A stretch of 64,000 nucleotides of DNA from Thermococcus henrietii (GCF_900198835.1 NZ_LT900021.1:1674001-1738000), one strand, 5' to 3'. Shown: positions 43,247-52,017, counted from the stretch's first letter. Notes: a model not told the origin generated them from the letters alone. A program made the numbers and translations.

Positions 43247-43795
43247 TTGGAGTACGAGACCATAGACGTTACAGATGAGCGGGTTCGCGAGCTCGCGCAG
43301 GTTCTCGCCAGCGAGAGGTCGATGGCCATTCTGAGGATTCTCCGCGAGCGTGAGCTCTCGATGAGCGAGATTGCAAAGGAGCTCGACATGCCCATATCAA
43401 CAGTCTCATACCATCTTGACAAACTTCTCCGTGTGGGTCTCGTTGAAGTGACCGGGAAAAAGTACGGCAAAAGGTTGCAGGAGGTCAAACTCTACAGGGC
43501 ATCAAGCCGGCCGATTCTACTGCTCCCGCGCCCAGCCGAGCGGAGAACGTCACCGTTGGACAAACTGCGCGTCATAACCCTCTCGGTTGCAACGGGGCTT
43601 TCCGCACTCGTCTACTGGGCCGCGGAGAAAATGTTGTCATCTGAGAGGAGTAGCGGGACGGAGACAATTAAAATGTTCTCGGCCGAGACGACAAGCAGGG
43701 CCGGCCACTCGGGGGATTACGTTCCCGCCCTACTCGCGATAATGACGTTCGTCATCGTAATTTCCGCAGGGTGGTTTCTTAAGAAACGTTTTTAA
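43247..43795 (+). CDS. ArsR-type winged-helix regulator with C-terminal membrane segments
   Basis: About 182 residues. The N-terminal ~80 residues form a winged helix (SERSMAILRILRERELSMSEI; ELDMPISTVSYHLDKLLRVGLVEV). The C-terminal part has hydrophobic segments VITLSVATGLSALVYWAA and YVPALLAIMTFVIVISAGWFL with a basic end (KKRF), so the factor is probably membrane-tethered. TTG 43247 with GGTGGG upstream is preferred; GTG 43238 is in frame. The target is unknown. Confidence 0.72.
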   Translation: MEYETIDVTDERVRELAQVLASERSMAILRILRERELSMSEIAKELDMPISTVSYHLDKLLRVGLVEVTGKKYGKRLQEVKLYRASSRPILLLPRPAERRTSPLDKLRVITLSVATGLSALVYWAAEKMLSSERSSGTETIKMFSAETTSRAGHSGDYVPALLAIMTFVIVISAGWFLKKRF

Positions 43796-43834
43796 GAAAC
43801 TCAAATCAACCCCAACTCGTGGGGTGAGATTCCA

Positions 43835-44359
43835 ATGATGACCGTGGGACAGGTAGTCAAGAGAAAGGCAGTGATTGTGAAGCCCGACGACACCATCGAG
43901 AGGGTTGCAAGGATACTCTCAAGGCACAAGGTTGGGAGCGCCGTTGTCGTGGACGACGACGAGATAGTTGGGGTCATCACCGACCGCGACATCCTCGACA
44001 AGGTCGTTGCGAAGGGACGCGACCCTAAGACCGTCAGGGTGCACGAAGTCATGACAAGGAACCCGATAACGATTGAGGATGACTATGACATAAGCGATGC
44101 AATAGACAAGATGATGGAGAAGGGCATAAGGAGGCTCCTCGTAACGCGCCTTGGAAAGCCCCTCGGTTTCGTTACCGCGGCGGACCTGCTGGCAGCCCTC
44201 AACAGCATGAACAGCGAGGAGGAAGAGGAAACCGTTGAGGAGACCGAGGTTTACGGAATCTGCGAGCTCTGCGGTCAGTACGGTCCACTCTACAAGGTCT
44301 ACATAGAGGGCCAGGAAAGGTGGATTTGCGAGAGCTGTAAGGACAGTCTCAACCTTTAG
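43835..44359 (+). CDS. CBS-domain pair protein with zinc ribbon
   Basis: A 174-residue protein. Two CBS domains (VGQVVKRKAVIVKPDDTIE ... GVITDRDILDKVV; VHEVMTRNPITIEDDYDIS ... GFVTAADLLAAL) form an adenosyl-ligand sensor. An acidic linker is followed by a small zinc ribbon, CELCGQYGPLYKV ... ICESC. Stand-alone CBS proteins of this kind sense AMP, ATP or S-adenosylmethionine; the partner is unknown. Convergent overlap of 4 nt with the THEP1 gene. Confidence 0.82.
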   Translation: MMTVGQVVKRKAVIVKPDDTIERVARILSRHKVGSAVVVDDDEIVGVITDRDILDKVVAKGRDPKTVRVHEVMTRNPITIEDDYDISDAIDKMMEKGIRRLLVTRLGKPLGFVTAADLLAALNSMNSEEEEETVEETEVYGICELCGQYGPLYKVYIEGQERWICESCKDSLNL

Positions 44360-44886
44360 CCCCTCAGCTCTCTCATTATCTCATCGAGGATTATTCCGAA
44401 CTCCCTGTTCCTGTTCTCAACGCTTAGAATATGGGTCCTTCCAAGGGGCCTGAACTTGTCAATCATCCTCCTGTGGACGACCGCCAGAAGGGGTTTGTCC
44501 GAGTTCAGCACCTCGCCGACTGCCTTCACGAACTCGTCGCTCTTATACTCCATCGGGCCTATTTCGTCTATTACAACCAAATCCGCCTCGACCAGCGCGC
44601 GCCTTATTGCTGAAACACCAACCCGTTCAAGCTCATCAACGTGGACGACGTACTTTCCGAAGGGAACCCCTGGCAAGTGCGACGTTCCGCGCAGGCTTGC
44701 GAGCGTTCCCTCCTCACCGGTGTCGAGGGCGATGATTTTGAAGCCTATTCTCCTTCCGTTTCGCCTGACTTCCTTCGTTATCATGCCCCCAACGATGTAG
44801 CCCCACCTCTCGACTTCCCTCGCGACCCTCTCGACGAGCGTCGTCTTCCCAACCCCTGCCGGGCCGGTCACGAAAACCCTGACCAT
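44356..44886 (-). CDS. Nucleoside-triphosphatase THEP1 family
   Basis: A 176-residue P-loop NTPase: Walker A FVTGPAGVGKTTLVERV (residues ~5-20), GGMITKEVRRNGRRIGFKII, ADLVVIDEIGPMEYKS (Walker B with Glu), and a C-terminal conserved VENRNREF. THEP1 proteins hydrolyse NTPs in vitro; a nucleic-acid modification role is suspected. Divergent from mtnA. Confidence 0.88.
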   Translation of the reverse strand: MVRVFVTGPAGVGKTTLVERVAREVERWGYIVGGMITKEVRRNGRRIGFKIIALDTGEEGTLASLRGTSHLPGVPFGKYVVHVDELERVGVSAIRRALVEADLVVIDEIGPMEYKSDEFVKAVGEVLNSDKPLLAVVHRRMIDKFRPLGRTHILSVENRNREFGIILDEIMRELRG

Positions 44887-44942
44887 TTTTCATCACCGAA
44901 GGAGCTTTAAGTTCCTCCCTTAAACCCTTTGGGGTGGTCGCG

Positions 44943-46016
44943 GTGGAGATAAGGTATAAACCTGAAGAACTCACGAGGCTCCCGAGGAGCGTTCGCTACG
45001 AGACTGGAAAGGTTATCATGATTGACCAGACGCTCCTGCCAAGGGAGTTCAAGACCATCGAGCTGAGAACAGTTGATGAAGTAGCTGAGGCAATCATCAC
45101 GATGAAGGTGCGCGGTGCTCCGGCCATTGGAGCGGCGGCTGCTTTCGGTCTTGCCCTCTACGCGGACACGAGTAAAGCCAGAACCAAGGACGAGTTCATG
45201 GACGGCTTTTACAAGGCCTACGACCGGCTGAGGAACACGCGCCCCACCGCCGTAAACCTCTTCTGGGCGCTCAACAGGATTAAGAAGCTCGTCGAGGAAA
45301 ACGCCGAGAGTCCGCTGGAGGAAATAAAGAAGCTCATAGTTGCCGAGGCGCAGAGGATAGCGGACGAAGACGTCGAGGCGAACCTAAGGATGGGTCACTA
45401 CGGCGCTGAGGCCCTGCCTGAGGGCAACGTTCTCACCCACTGCAACGCCGGGAGCTTGGCTACCGTCCAGCTCGGGACCGTTGGGGCTGTTCTGCGCGTG
45501 ATGAACAAAGACGGAACGCTGAAGCTCCTCTGGGTGGACGAGACGAGACCCGTCCTTCAGGGGGCCAGGCTTTCAGCCTGGGAGTACCACTACGATGGAA
45601 TTCCGCTGAAACTAATAGCGGACAACATGGCCGGTTTTGTTATGCAGCAGGGGAAGGTTGACGCGATAATAGTCGGCGCGGACAGGATAGTGGCCAACGG
45701 CGACTTCGCCAACAAGATAGGCACCTACACACTGGCGGTTCTCGCGAAGGAGCACGGAATACCGTTCTTCACGGTTGCACCGCTCTCGACGATAGACATG
45801 AGCCTGAAGAGCGGGAAGGAGATACCAATTGAGGAGCGGAAGCCGGAGGAAGTTTTGACCTGCGGCGGTTGCAGAATCGCTCCAGATGTGGACGTTTACA
45901 ACCCGGCCTTCGACGTTACACCGCACAGGTATCTGACCGGCATAATAACCGACAGGGGCGTCGTTTACCCGCCGTTTGAGAGGAACCTGAAGAAGTTGTT
46001 CAAGGGACAGGAATGA
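44943..46016 (+). CDS. mtnA: 5-methylthioribose-1-phosphate isomerase
   Basis: A 357-residue eIF2B-like isomerase that converts 5-methylthioribose-1-phosphate to the ribulose form in methionine salvage. The catalytic Cys (~167, THCNAGSLATVQLGT) and Asp (~247, IIVGADRIVANGD) are present, together with MKVRGAPAIGAAAAFGLAL. The length fits MtnA rather than the ~320-residue ribose-1,5-bisphosphate isomerase of the archaeal AMP pathway. GTG 44943 follows GGGGTGGT; a GTG three codons upstream overlaps that site. Confidence 0.88.
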   Translation: MEIRYKPEELTRLPRSVRYETGKVIMIDQTLLPREFKTIELRTVDEVAEAIITMKVRGAPAIGAAAAFGLALYADTSKARTKDEFMDGFYKAYDRLRNTRPTAVNLFWALNRIKKLVEENAESPLEEIKKLIVAEAQRIADEDVEANLRMGHYGAEALPEGNVLTHCNAGSLATVQLGTVGAVLRVMNKDGTLKLLWVDETRPVLQGARLSAWEYHYDGIPLKLIADNMAGFVMQQGKVDAIIVGADRIVANGDFANKIGTYTLAVLAKEHGIPFFTVAPLSTIDMSLKSGKEIPIEERKPEEVLTCGGCRIAPDVDVYNPAFDVTPHRYLTGIITDRGVVYPPFERNLKKLFKGQE

Positions 46017-46017
46017 G

Positions 46018-46305
46018 CTATTTCTTTCCTTTTAGTTTCCCAAGCAACTCCCTAATCCTTCTCAGAACAGATTTCTCTTCCTCAACATCCTCGACGAAAA
46101 CACCCTCTATTTCGCCGATGCGCTCCTCGAAGGCCGGCAGGAGAAGGCCGACCAGCTCAAGTGGTTCGAGGCAGGGGCAGTCAACAGAGTAATCGAACGG
46201 TTCTCCGTCAGGAAACTCCGCCCTGAGCGTTAGACCCCCTTTCGCCTTCTTGACCTCAAAACGGGCGGTGCCGTTCTTTCCGACGACCTTTCCCCTGACG
46301 AGCAT
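46018..46305 (-). CDS. Conserved hypothetical protein, 95 aa
   Basis: A small soluble protein: MLVRGKVVGKNGTARFEVK, FDYSVDCPCLEPLELVGLL with a CPC pair, and a charged C-terminal helix. No family recognised. Convergent with mtnA (ends 1 nt apart). Confidence 0.6.
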   Translation of the reverse strand: MLVRGKVVGKNGTARFEVKKAKGGLTLRAEFPDGEPFDYSVDCPCLEPLELVGLLLPAFEERIGEIEGVFVEDVEEEKSVLRRIRELLGKLKGKK

Positions 46306-46367
46306 CGAAGGTAGTGCGAAGGGGAAACTTAAAGGCCTTTTTTGAACGGAGGGTTAAAAACGGGAGG

Positions 46368-46886
46368 TTAAAGTTCCTTTTCGAGGATGAAGGCCCTCTC
46401 ACGGTAGCCCCTGCGCCTGTACCAGTTCAAGGCAGGGTTGTCGAGCTCGACGCGGAGCGAGACCTTTGAGGCTCCTTTCTCCCTCGCCCAGTCCTCGGCC
46501 CTTTCGAGGAGCGCCGAGCCGATTCCGAGGCCACTAATTTTCGTCTCGACGTCAAGGATGTATGCCGTTGGCACGAAGTCAACGGTGTCCTCCATGATGC
46601 AGACCCAGACGTGGCCGAGGTACCTCCCGTAGGGGTCCACCGCAACAAAAAACTTGTGCTCACCATGAGCCAAGAGGCGGTTTATGACCCTTGAGTAGGC
46701 GGAGACGTAGTCCTCATCGCTCAGTTCCGCCCTTGAAAAGCCCCTGCTGACATCCATGTCGTACTCGAAGATTTCGTCGAGGTAGGACTCGCCGTCAACC
46801 ACTTTGAAGTCCCTCGCCGTCTCTTCAATCGGCGGGAGCTTTTCCTTCGGTTTCTTCCCCAAGAACACCCCTGACAGCCTCCTCAC
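46368..46886 (-). CDS. GNAT-family N-acetyltransferase, last gene of the overlapping four-gene operon
   Basis: A 172-residue (or shorter) GNAT enzyme. The acetyl-CoA site is visible in YILDVETKISGLGIGSALLERAEDWAREKG, in parts: TKISGLGIGSALL (Q/RxxGxG/A-like) followed by VSLRVELDNPALNWYRRRGY. Its start (GTG 46886 or 46868, behind GAGGAGG) lies inside the PP-loop gene, an overlap of up to 62 nt, so translation is coupled. The substrate is probably the product of the upstream enzymes. Confidence 0.8.
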   Translation of the reverse strand: MRRLSGVFLGKKPKEKLPPIEETARDFKVVDGESYLDEIFEYDMDVSRGFSRAELSDEDYVSAYSRVINRLLAHGEHKFFVAVDPYGRYLGHVWVCIMEDTVDFVPTAYILDVETKISGLGIGSALLERAEDWAREKGASKVSLRVELDNPALNWYRRRGYRERAFILEKEL

Positions 46887-48303
46887 GCGTTATCCTCACC
46901 CATTTGTTCCCCTTCAGGTAGGCGTAACCCCTAGTGTAGCCTTCAAAAATCGAGTAGAGTTTTTCTCTGAACTCCTGGGGAATTGCATCAATCCTTGAGC
47001 TTTTCCCGTCGAAGTGCACCATCTCCACGTGCCAGTGGGGCTTTCCATCGAGCGGGAAGTTGGGAAAGCGGCGCTTTATTAGGTAGAGCGAGTGTTCGAG
47101 CTCATCGCGGTCGAGCCTTACGAGGCCCTTCCTCAGCCTTTCAGGGAGCGTGACTATGTGCCAGTCCCTGTACTTAATCAACCTCGGATTGATGCCGTTG
47201 GCGAGCAGGAAGGTAAGGATTCCGTTGCACTTGAAGCAGGTTCCGCAGGGAACGTAGTCGTTGCCCTCCCTGTGGACCGAGTGACAGCTCCTCTGGAGGG
47301 CGAAGAGTTCTGGATAGCGGCTGTGGAGAATTCTCTCCACTATGAGACCCGTCAAAGGCCTCACCGCCGACCACTGGCGGATTTTAAGGCCCCTCTCAGC
47401 GAACCAGCGCGTCATGTAGAGCTCGAAGTCCTGGCTCTGGTCGTAGGTGGCGTTGTAGTGCTCTATCCCGTGAAACGGTTCATAAGAGCGGGGGTCGTCG
47501 TACTCGTTGCCGAAGAGCAGGTTGCCGATGGAGTACTTGTAGAGCAGCGGCAGGAAGGCGAAGGCGTAGCCCTCGAAGAAGAACAGCCTGATTGGATAAA
47601 CCTCGGCCCTCTTCCTCCTCCCGACGCCGTGCAGGATTCTCATGTTCCGCTCTATGAAGGTGTAGAGCCTGTCGGCGTTGCTCCAGACTTTCCTTGTATT
47701 CGGTTCATTCTCCTCGAACCAGCGGTATGCAGGAACCGCCACGCGCCAGTGGGCACCGGATTCGTTGTAGAAGAACGGGTAAACCTCGCAGCCGAGCTCC
47801 TTCATGAGGCCGTAGGTCAAAAGGCTTTCCTTCCCGCCGCTGAGCATGACCGCACAGCGGGAGTAGTCGGGCTCGAAGTCTATCTCCTCTTCCTCGATTC
47901 CCTCTGGAGTTAGCTTCGCCATCGGCTCGGCCATCTCGGGCTTTATCTCCTTCGGCACAAACTCCGGCCTTAGGAACTCGCTCGGATTCGCGATTCTGTT
48001 CACGAAAATATCTCTCGCGGTCACGCGCATCATGTCCTCAAAGAACCTCATGTCCCTGCTATCGAGGGTGAACTCGAACCGAATTTCGGGCGTGAAGAGG
48101 CCGTAGTTTATAGCTGGGACGATGCTCATGAGCTTGGCAAAGGCTTCTATCTTAGGAATCCTCTCGCGGTAGGAGTGAACGAGCTCGTAGCCCTTTTCCT
48201 CGCCGTCAATTCCGAGGACGTAGCGCGCTTTGATGTGCCTCGAAGAAATCCTCGGCCGCTCTATGGCGATGTAGTCAAAGCACTTCAGCTCTGGCAGGCT
48301 CAC
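46825..48303 (-). CDS. QueC-like PP-loop ATPase with N-terminal extension and zinc site
   Basis: A 492-residue protein. Residues 1-145 are an unassigned alpha/beta N-terminal domain. The PP-loop AVMLSGGKESLLTYGLM (154-160) opens an adenylating domain with GNLLFGNEYDDP in the middle. Cys340, Cys353, Cys356 and Cys359 (C-x12-C-x2-C-x2-C) reproduce the zinc site of QueC. QueC adenylates a carboxylate and adds ammonia; a similar amide- or nitrile-forming step on another substrate is inferred. GTG 48303 follows GGAGGTGA. It overlaps both the DUF1611 gene (29 nt) and the GNAT gene. Confidence 0.75.
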   Translation of the reverse strand: MSLPELKCFDYIAIERPRISSRHIKARYVLGIDGEEKGYELVHSYRERIPKIEAFAKLMSIVPAINYGLFTPEIRFEFTLDSRDMRFFEDMMRVTARDIFVNRIANPSEFLRPEFVPKEIKPEMAEPMAKLTPEGIEEEEIDFEPDYSRCAVMLSGGKESLLTYGLMKELGCEVYPFFYNESGAHWRVAVPAYRWFEENEPNTRKVWSNADRLYTFIERNMRILHGVGRRKRAEVYPIRLFFFEGYAFAFLPLLYKYSIGNLLFGNEYDDPRSYEPFHGIEHYNATYDQSQDFELYMTRWFAERGLKIRQWSAVRPLTGLIVERILHSRYPELFALQRSCHSVHREGNDYVPCGTCFKCNGILTFLLANGINPRLIKYRDWHIVTLPERLRKGLVRLDRDELEHSLYLIKRRFPNFPLDGKPHWHVEMVHFDGKSSRIDAIPQEFREKLYSIFEGYTRGYAYLKGNKWVRITREEAVRGVLGEETEGKAPAD

Positions 48304-49369
48304 GGCCCGTCACCTCCCGCCTGGAGAGCCGCAGGATAAGCCTCGCTATATCGCCGACCCCCTGGAGGAAGGGGACGCGCGTCATAATCCCTGTCGCGGC
48401 CTCGATGCGTTTCGCCCATTCAAGGGCCTCATCATCGCTCAGGCCGGAGGAGTTAATCGTTATCGCCACGGGCTTCTTCCCGCTGAGGAGCTCTATGAGC
48501 TGGATGTAAACTTCAAGCGGGGGAATCCTGAATTCGGGAAAGTCGTCGAAGGTCTTCCTCGCGGGGGCGTGCTGGAGGACGATGAAGTCGGGTCTCGCCG
48601 CGGCAATCAGGTCAAAGCCGCCGGGAAATGCCGGATGGAGAAGCGAGCCCTCGCCGTGGGTGACGATTACGTCTGGCCTCTCCTCAACCCAGGCGCGGTA
48701 GAAGACGTCCTCTATCGCCCCCGGCACGAAGTCGTCTATTATCGAGTCCGTGACTATAGCGTACCTGAAGCCCTGCATCCAGCCGGTCTGGCCCATCGCT
48801 ATGAACTCGCTCTTTAAGCCGAGCTCTTTGAACGCCTCGTGGAGCATTATCGCAACGGTTCTCTTTCCTATCGCCGCATCCGTTCCGAGGACGGCCACCT
48901 TTACCGCTTTAACCTCCGCTATCTTCCCGGTGAAGGGAATCCTCATATTGTAGAAAATCTTCCTCACGTCAACTATCTCCACGCCGTAGCGCCTCGCGAG
49001 GTGCTTGAAGTAGGGGTCGTCGCTCAGGAACTCGTGGAGGCCGTTCACAACGCCGAGGCCGTTCCTTATTGCTTCTTCAACGATTTTCCGATAGTTCTCA
49101 GGCAGTTTTCCTCCCGGAGTTGCGACGCCGATGATGAGCCACTTTGCGTTTGGATTCTCGTGGAGCGCCTCCTCCAGAGAGGCATATATCGGGATTCCGC
49201 GCCTTATTCCGTCGAGGACTTCACCGGCGTCCCTACCGGCGAGCGTTGGATCTATTAGCCCCACGATTTTGAACTGCCTCGAATAACGCACGAGGCCGTG
49301 GGCGGTCTTTCCGTCGGTCGTTAGATAACGCCCCTCGGTAAGGATTAGCGCCTCATCCAACCCGGACAC
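48275..49369 (-). CDS. DUF1611 P-loop protein (DgcN-like)
   Basis: A 364-residue two-domain protein: an N-terminal Rossmann-like domain (IVGLIDPTLAGRDAGEVLDG; NAKWLIIGVATPGGKLP) and a C-terminal P-loop domain with VAVLGTDAAIGKRTVAIML (162-171), MGQTGWMQGFRYAIV and VIVTHGEGSLLHPAFPGG. The family includes bacterial DgcN, reported to act in D-glutamate metabolism. Start is GTG 49369 or, better spaced from GGGGGTG, TTG 49360. It overlaps the threonine-synthase-like gene by ~17 nt and the PP-loop gene by 29 nt. Confidence 0.8.
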   Translation of the reverse strand: MSGLDEALILTEGRYLTTDGKTAHGLVRYSRQFKIVGLIDPTLAGRDAGEVLDGIRRGIPIYASLEEALHENPNAKWLIIGVATPGGKLPENYRKIVEEAIRNGLGVVNGLHEFLSDDPYFKHLARRYGVEIVDVRKIFYNMRIPFTGKIAEVKAVKVAVLGTDAAIGKRTVAIMLHEAFKELGLKSEFIAMGQTGWMQGFRYAIVTDSIIDDFVPGAIEDVFYRAWVEERPDVIVTHGEGSLLHPAFPGGFDLIAAARPDFIVLQHAPARKTFDDFPEFRIPPLEVYIQLIELLSGKKPVAITINSSGLSDDEALEWAKRIEAATGIMTRVPFLQGVGDIARLILRLSRREVTGREPARAEVL

Positions 49370-50324
49370 CCCCAGTGACGACGAGGACGAACCGTCCGTT
49401 CCTCAGGTTAAATTTCCTCACGAACTTCACGAGACCGGCCAGCACTAAAGCCGACGCGGGAAGGGGTCTTATCCCTGCCGCGACGCGCATCAGCTCGGCA
49501 CACCTCAGGGCGGTGTCGTCGGCGAATCCGAAGACGTAGCCGTTTGACTCGCGGACGGCTTTCAGTGCTCCATCTGCATCGAAGGACCTCTCCGAAACGA
49601 GGGGCTCGTTGAGTTCAGTCTCCGCGAAGTCTTCGTTTCCATCGCCGTAGAACCTCCTCAGGATTTCGTTGCCAAAAGCGGTGGTCACGCCAACCATCCT
49701 CGGGGCCAGGCCAATGCTCCTGAACCCCTCCCAGAGGCCTGCCATCGTCGTCCCGTTGCCGAGGGGTACGAAGACCGTGGTGGGGTTTACCCTTGACGCA
49801 ATCCAGAGGGCCATCTCGGAGTAGGCCCTTATGTCAACGGCGCGGTTGCTCCCCGGGTTGGCGTCGTAGAAGCCGTTTTCCCTCGCGAAGGCCCTGCTGG
49901 CCCTGACGGCCTCCTCGTAGGTGCCCGGAACCTCTACGACTTCTGCACCGAGTGCCTTCATCTCGGGAAGCCTTTCGAGGGTGTAGCCTCTGGGGACGAA
50001 TATCACCGCTTTCAAACCCGCGAGGGCAGAGTAATAGGCTATCGCGGCGCCGTAGTTGCCGCACGTGCCGACCGTTATCCCCGGAAAACCGCGTTTAACG
50101 GCCTCACCAACGTGGGCAAGGGCAATCCTGTCCTTGTGGGTCCCTGTTGGGTTGACGCCCTCGTAGTCGACGTAGACCTCCCTAACGCCGAGGAGCTCCT
50201 CCAAAACCGTGGCGCGGAAGAGCCTGCCGAGGCCGCCGGGCCCCTCACCTGCCTCGGATTCACTCACTGAAAGGCCTTCTTTGGACCTATAAGATTCGGA
50301 ACGGGCTGTTTTTATGGCTTCCAT
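49353..50324 (-). CDS. Threonine-synthase-like PLP enzyme (fold type II)
   Basis: A ~323-residue PLP enzyme. The Schiff-base lysine is Lys64 in NPTGTHKDRIALAHV, the cofactor loop is VGTCGNYGAAIAYYSAL, and PLGNGTTMAGLWEGF is the phosphate cup. It is shorter than canonical threonine synthase and first in a four-gene overlapping operon, so a beta-replacement on another amino acid is possible. ATG 50324 has GGGGG upstream; a TTTATATA box at ~50378-50385 would allow leaderless initiation at ATG 50357 in the same frame. Confidence 0.75.
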   Translation of the reverse strand: MEAIKTARSESYRSKEGLSVSESEAGEGPGGLGRLFRATVLEELLGVREVYVDYEGVNPTGTHKDRIALAHVGEAVKRGFPGITVGTCGNYGAAIAYYSALAGLKAVIFVPRGYTLERLPEMKALGAEVVEVPGTYEEAVRASRAFARENGFYDANPGSNRAVDIRAYSEMALWIASRVNPTTVFVPLGNGTTMAGLWEGFRSIGLAPRMVGVTTAFGNEILRRFYGDGNEDFAETELNEPLVSERSFDADGALKAVRESNGYVFGFADDTALRCAELMRVAAGIRPLPASALVLAGLVKFVRKFNLRNGRFVLVVTGGVRVG

Positions 50325-50538
50325 TGTTGAATTCCCCCAATATTTGGAATGGGGCATCATCGGGTTGGGCAATGGTATATAAACCTTTCTCCCAGATGAG
50401 GCCGTTTTTGAGGCCGAACTTTGTTCTCAACAGTTAAAAATTTTAGAAAACCGAATAATTGCCGTGAAAATGGAAAAGAAAAGTTTTTAACCCTTTAACC
50501 AACCGTAGAGTGCCCCTGAGCGGGGCGAGGTGGTTGAG

Positions 50539-50700
50539 ATGTATCCACCGAGGAAGAAGGTTCAGCCCAAGGTTGAGGAGGAAGAGGAGGAGTTTGACCC
50601 CCTCGAGAGCGTCGAGGGCGCCTACGAGGACTTCGACGAATACGAGGAAGACTGGGAGGACGAGGAAGAGGACTGGAGCTGGGATGACGACGAGGACTGA
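50539..50700 (+). CDS. Very acidic small protein, 53 aa
   Basis: MYPPRKKVQPKVEEEEEE opens the protein, and the remainder is Asp/Glu/Trp-rich (EDWEDEEEDWSWDDDED). More than half of all residues are acidic, with a short basic start. ATG 50539 follows GAGGTGGT and a TTTTTAACCC promoter box lies at ~50485. No known domain; such proteins can be nucleic-acid mimics or assembly chaperones. It stands alone between a divergent operon and an MFS gene. Confidence 0.7.
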   Translation: MYPPRKKVQPKVEEEEEEFDPLESVEGAYEDFDEYEEDWEDEEEDWSWDDDED

Positions 50701-50739
50701 GGGTTAGGTTTTTAAACCCTCTCCTTTTCTCCCGCGCCC

Positions 50740-52017
50740 ATGGCGGTCAGTCAGAAACGCAAGAGAACGAACCTGAAGAAGCTTGAGAGAAAGAGCCAGA
50801 TGAGACACCGGCCGAATCCGGAGAGGTGGTTTTACTCCTTCATCCCATTCAAGGTCTCAACCGGCGGAGCGGCTCCCCTGATTCCCCTCCTCACAATGGA
50901 GCTCGGTGGTGGCCCGAGGGAAGTCGGCCTCGTGAACGCGGTCGGAAGTCTGTCCTCGATGCTCGGTGGCCTCTTCTGGGGAAAGCTCAGCGACAGGCTC
51001 AACAGGCGGAAGGTCTTCCTGATACTCGGTTTCCTCGGGACGGCGCTGTCGACATTTCTGTTCGCCCTCGCGGGGAGCATTCCATCGGTGGTTTTCGCAA
51101 ACGCAATCTACACCTTCTTCATAGCCGCGACCGTCCCGATTCCCGTCCTCATAATAACCAAGGTCTTCCGCCTTGAGGACTGGGACTGCGCCATAGGGAG
51201 GTTCAACGAAATAGGTGGCTGGGCGTGGGTGCTCGGGCTCGTGATTGGCTTCATCCTGTCTCACCTGCTCCCCATCAGGTGGATTTTCGCCGTTCTTGGC
51301 CTAATCGGTCTGCTCTCCGTCCCGTGGGGAATGCGGACGATAAGGGAGGTCCCGCTTCACCTCGACAGAAAAGTCCTCGGGGTCTACGCGGGCTACGTCG
51401 TCGAGAAGTTCCGCTACCTCCCGAACTTTATAACGCACCTCCCAAGGTTCTCCACCTGCGGTTTTGGGAGACTCTATATCTCGGCCCTCCTCTTCTGGTT
51501 TGGGGCCATGCTCTACTTCACCCAGTTCCCCGTCCTGCTGAAGGCAAGGGGCTTCGGGGCCTCGGTGCTCTACCTGATGAGCATAGGGAACTCCTCAATC
51601 TCGGCCTACATGTACACCCGCGTGGGGAGGCGCGTTAGGGAGAGGGGTGGTTACGGAACACTCAGGTTCGGTCTCCTCCTCAGGGGACTCGCGTTCCTCC
51701 TGCTCGCTGTTGCAACGCCCACCAAGGGGCCCCTATTCCCGGTTCTCGCCTTCGTATCCTACTTCCTCGCGGGCTACACGTGGGCATTCATCGGCATATC
51801 AACGACCGCCGTAATCTCCCGCCTCGCCCCGCCCGAAAAGAAGGGGACGCTGATAGGGGCCTACAACCTCGTGAGCTCCCTCGGGGCCATAGCCGGCAAC
51901 CTGACGAGTGGTTTCGTCGTTTCACTGCTCGGCTTTGCCGGCAACTTCGCCCTCGCCTCCGTCTTCCTCTTCCTCTCGCTCCTTCCCATAGTCCGTCCGA
52001 AGGCTAAAGCTCGATAA
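50740..52017 (+). CDS. MFS transporter
   Basis: A 425-residue major facilitator protein with about 12 transmembrane segments after a basic N-terminus (KRKRTNLKKLERKSQMRH). The loop 2-3 motif GGLFWGKLSDRLNRRKVFL and a second one in the other half (APPEKKGTLIGAYNLVSSLG) mark the family. The substrate is unknown. Its last 14 nt overlap the convergent truncated metallo-hydrolase gene. Confidence 0.82.
   Translation: MAVSQKRKRTNLKKLERKSQMRHRPNPERWFYSFIPFKVSTGGAAPLIPLLTMELGGGPREVGLVNAVGSLSSMLGGLFWGKLSDRLNRRKVFLILGFLGTALSTFLFALAGSIPSVVFANAIYTFFIAATVPIPVLIITKVFRLEDWDCAIGRFNEIGGWAWVLGLVIGFILSHLLPIRWIFAVLGLIGLLSVPWGMRTIREVPLHLDRKVLGVYAGYVVEKFRYLPNFITHLPRFSTCGFGRLYISALLFWFGAMLYFTQFPVLLKARGFGASVLYLMSIGNSSISAYMYTRVGRRVRERGGYGTLRFGLLLRGLAFLLLAVATPTKGPLFPVLAFVSYFLAGYTWAFIGISTTAVISRLAPPEKKGTLIGAYNLVSSLGAIAGNLTSGFVVSLLGFAGNFALASVFLFLSLLPIVRPKAKAR

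Noticed and set aside
44943-46016. Ribose-1,5-bisphosphate isomerase of the archaeal AMP pathway
   Set aside because: The length and sequence around the active-site Cys fit MtnA; no AMP phosphorylase or RuBisCO gene is in the window.
47092-47913. 273-codon plus-strand frame over the PP-loop gene
   Set aside because: Antisense to the PP-loop protein, which has conserved motifs on the minus strand.
46825-48303. True QueC (7-cyano-7-deazaguanine synthase)
   Set aside because: It is about twice the length, has a large N-terminal domain, and sits with DUF1611, PLP and GNAT genes instead of queuosine/archaeosine genes.
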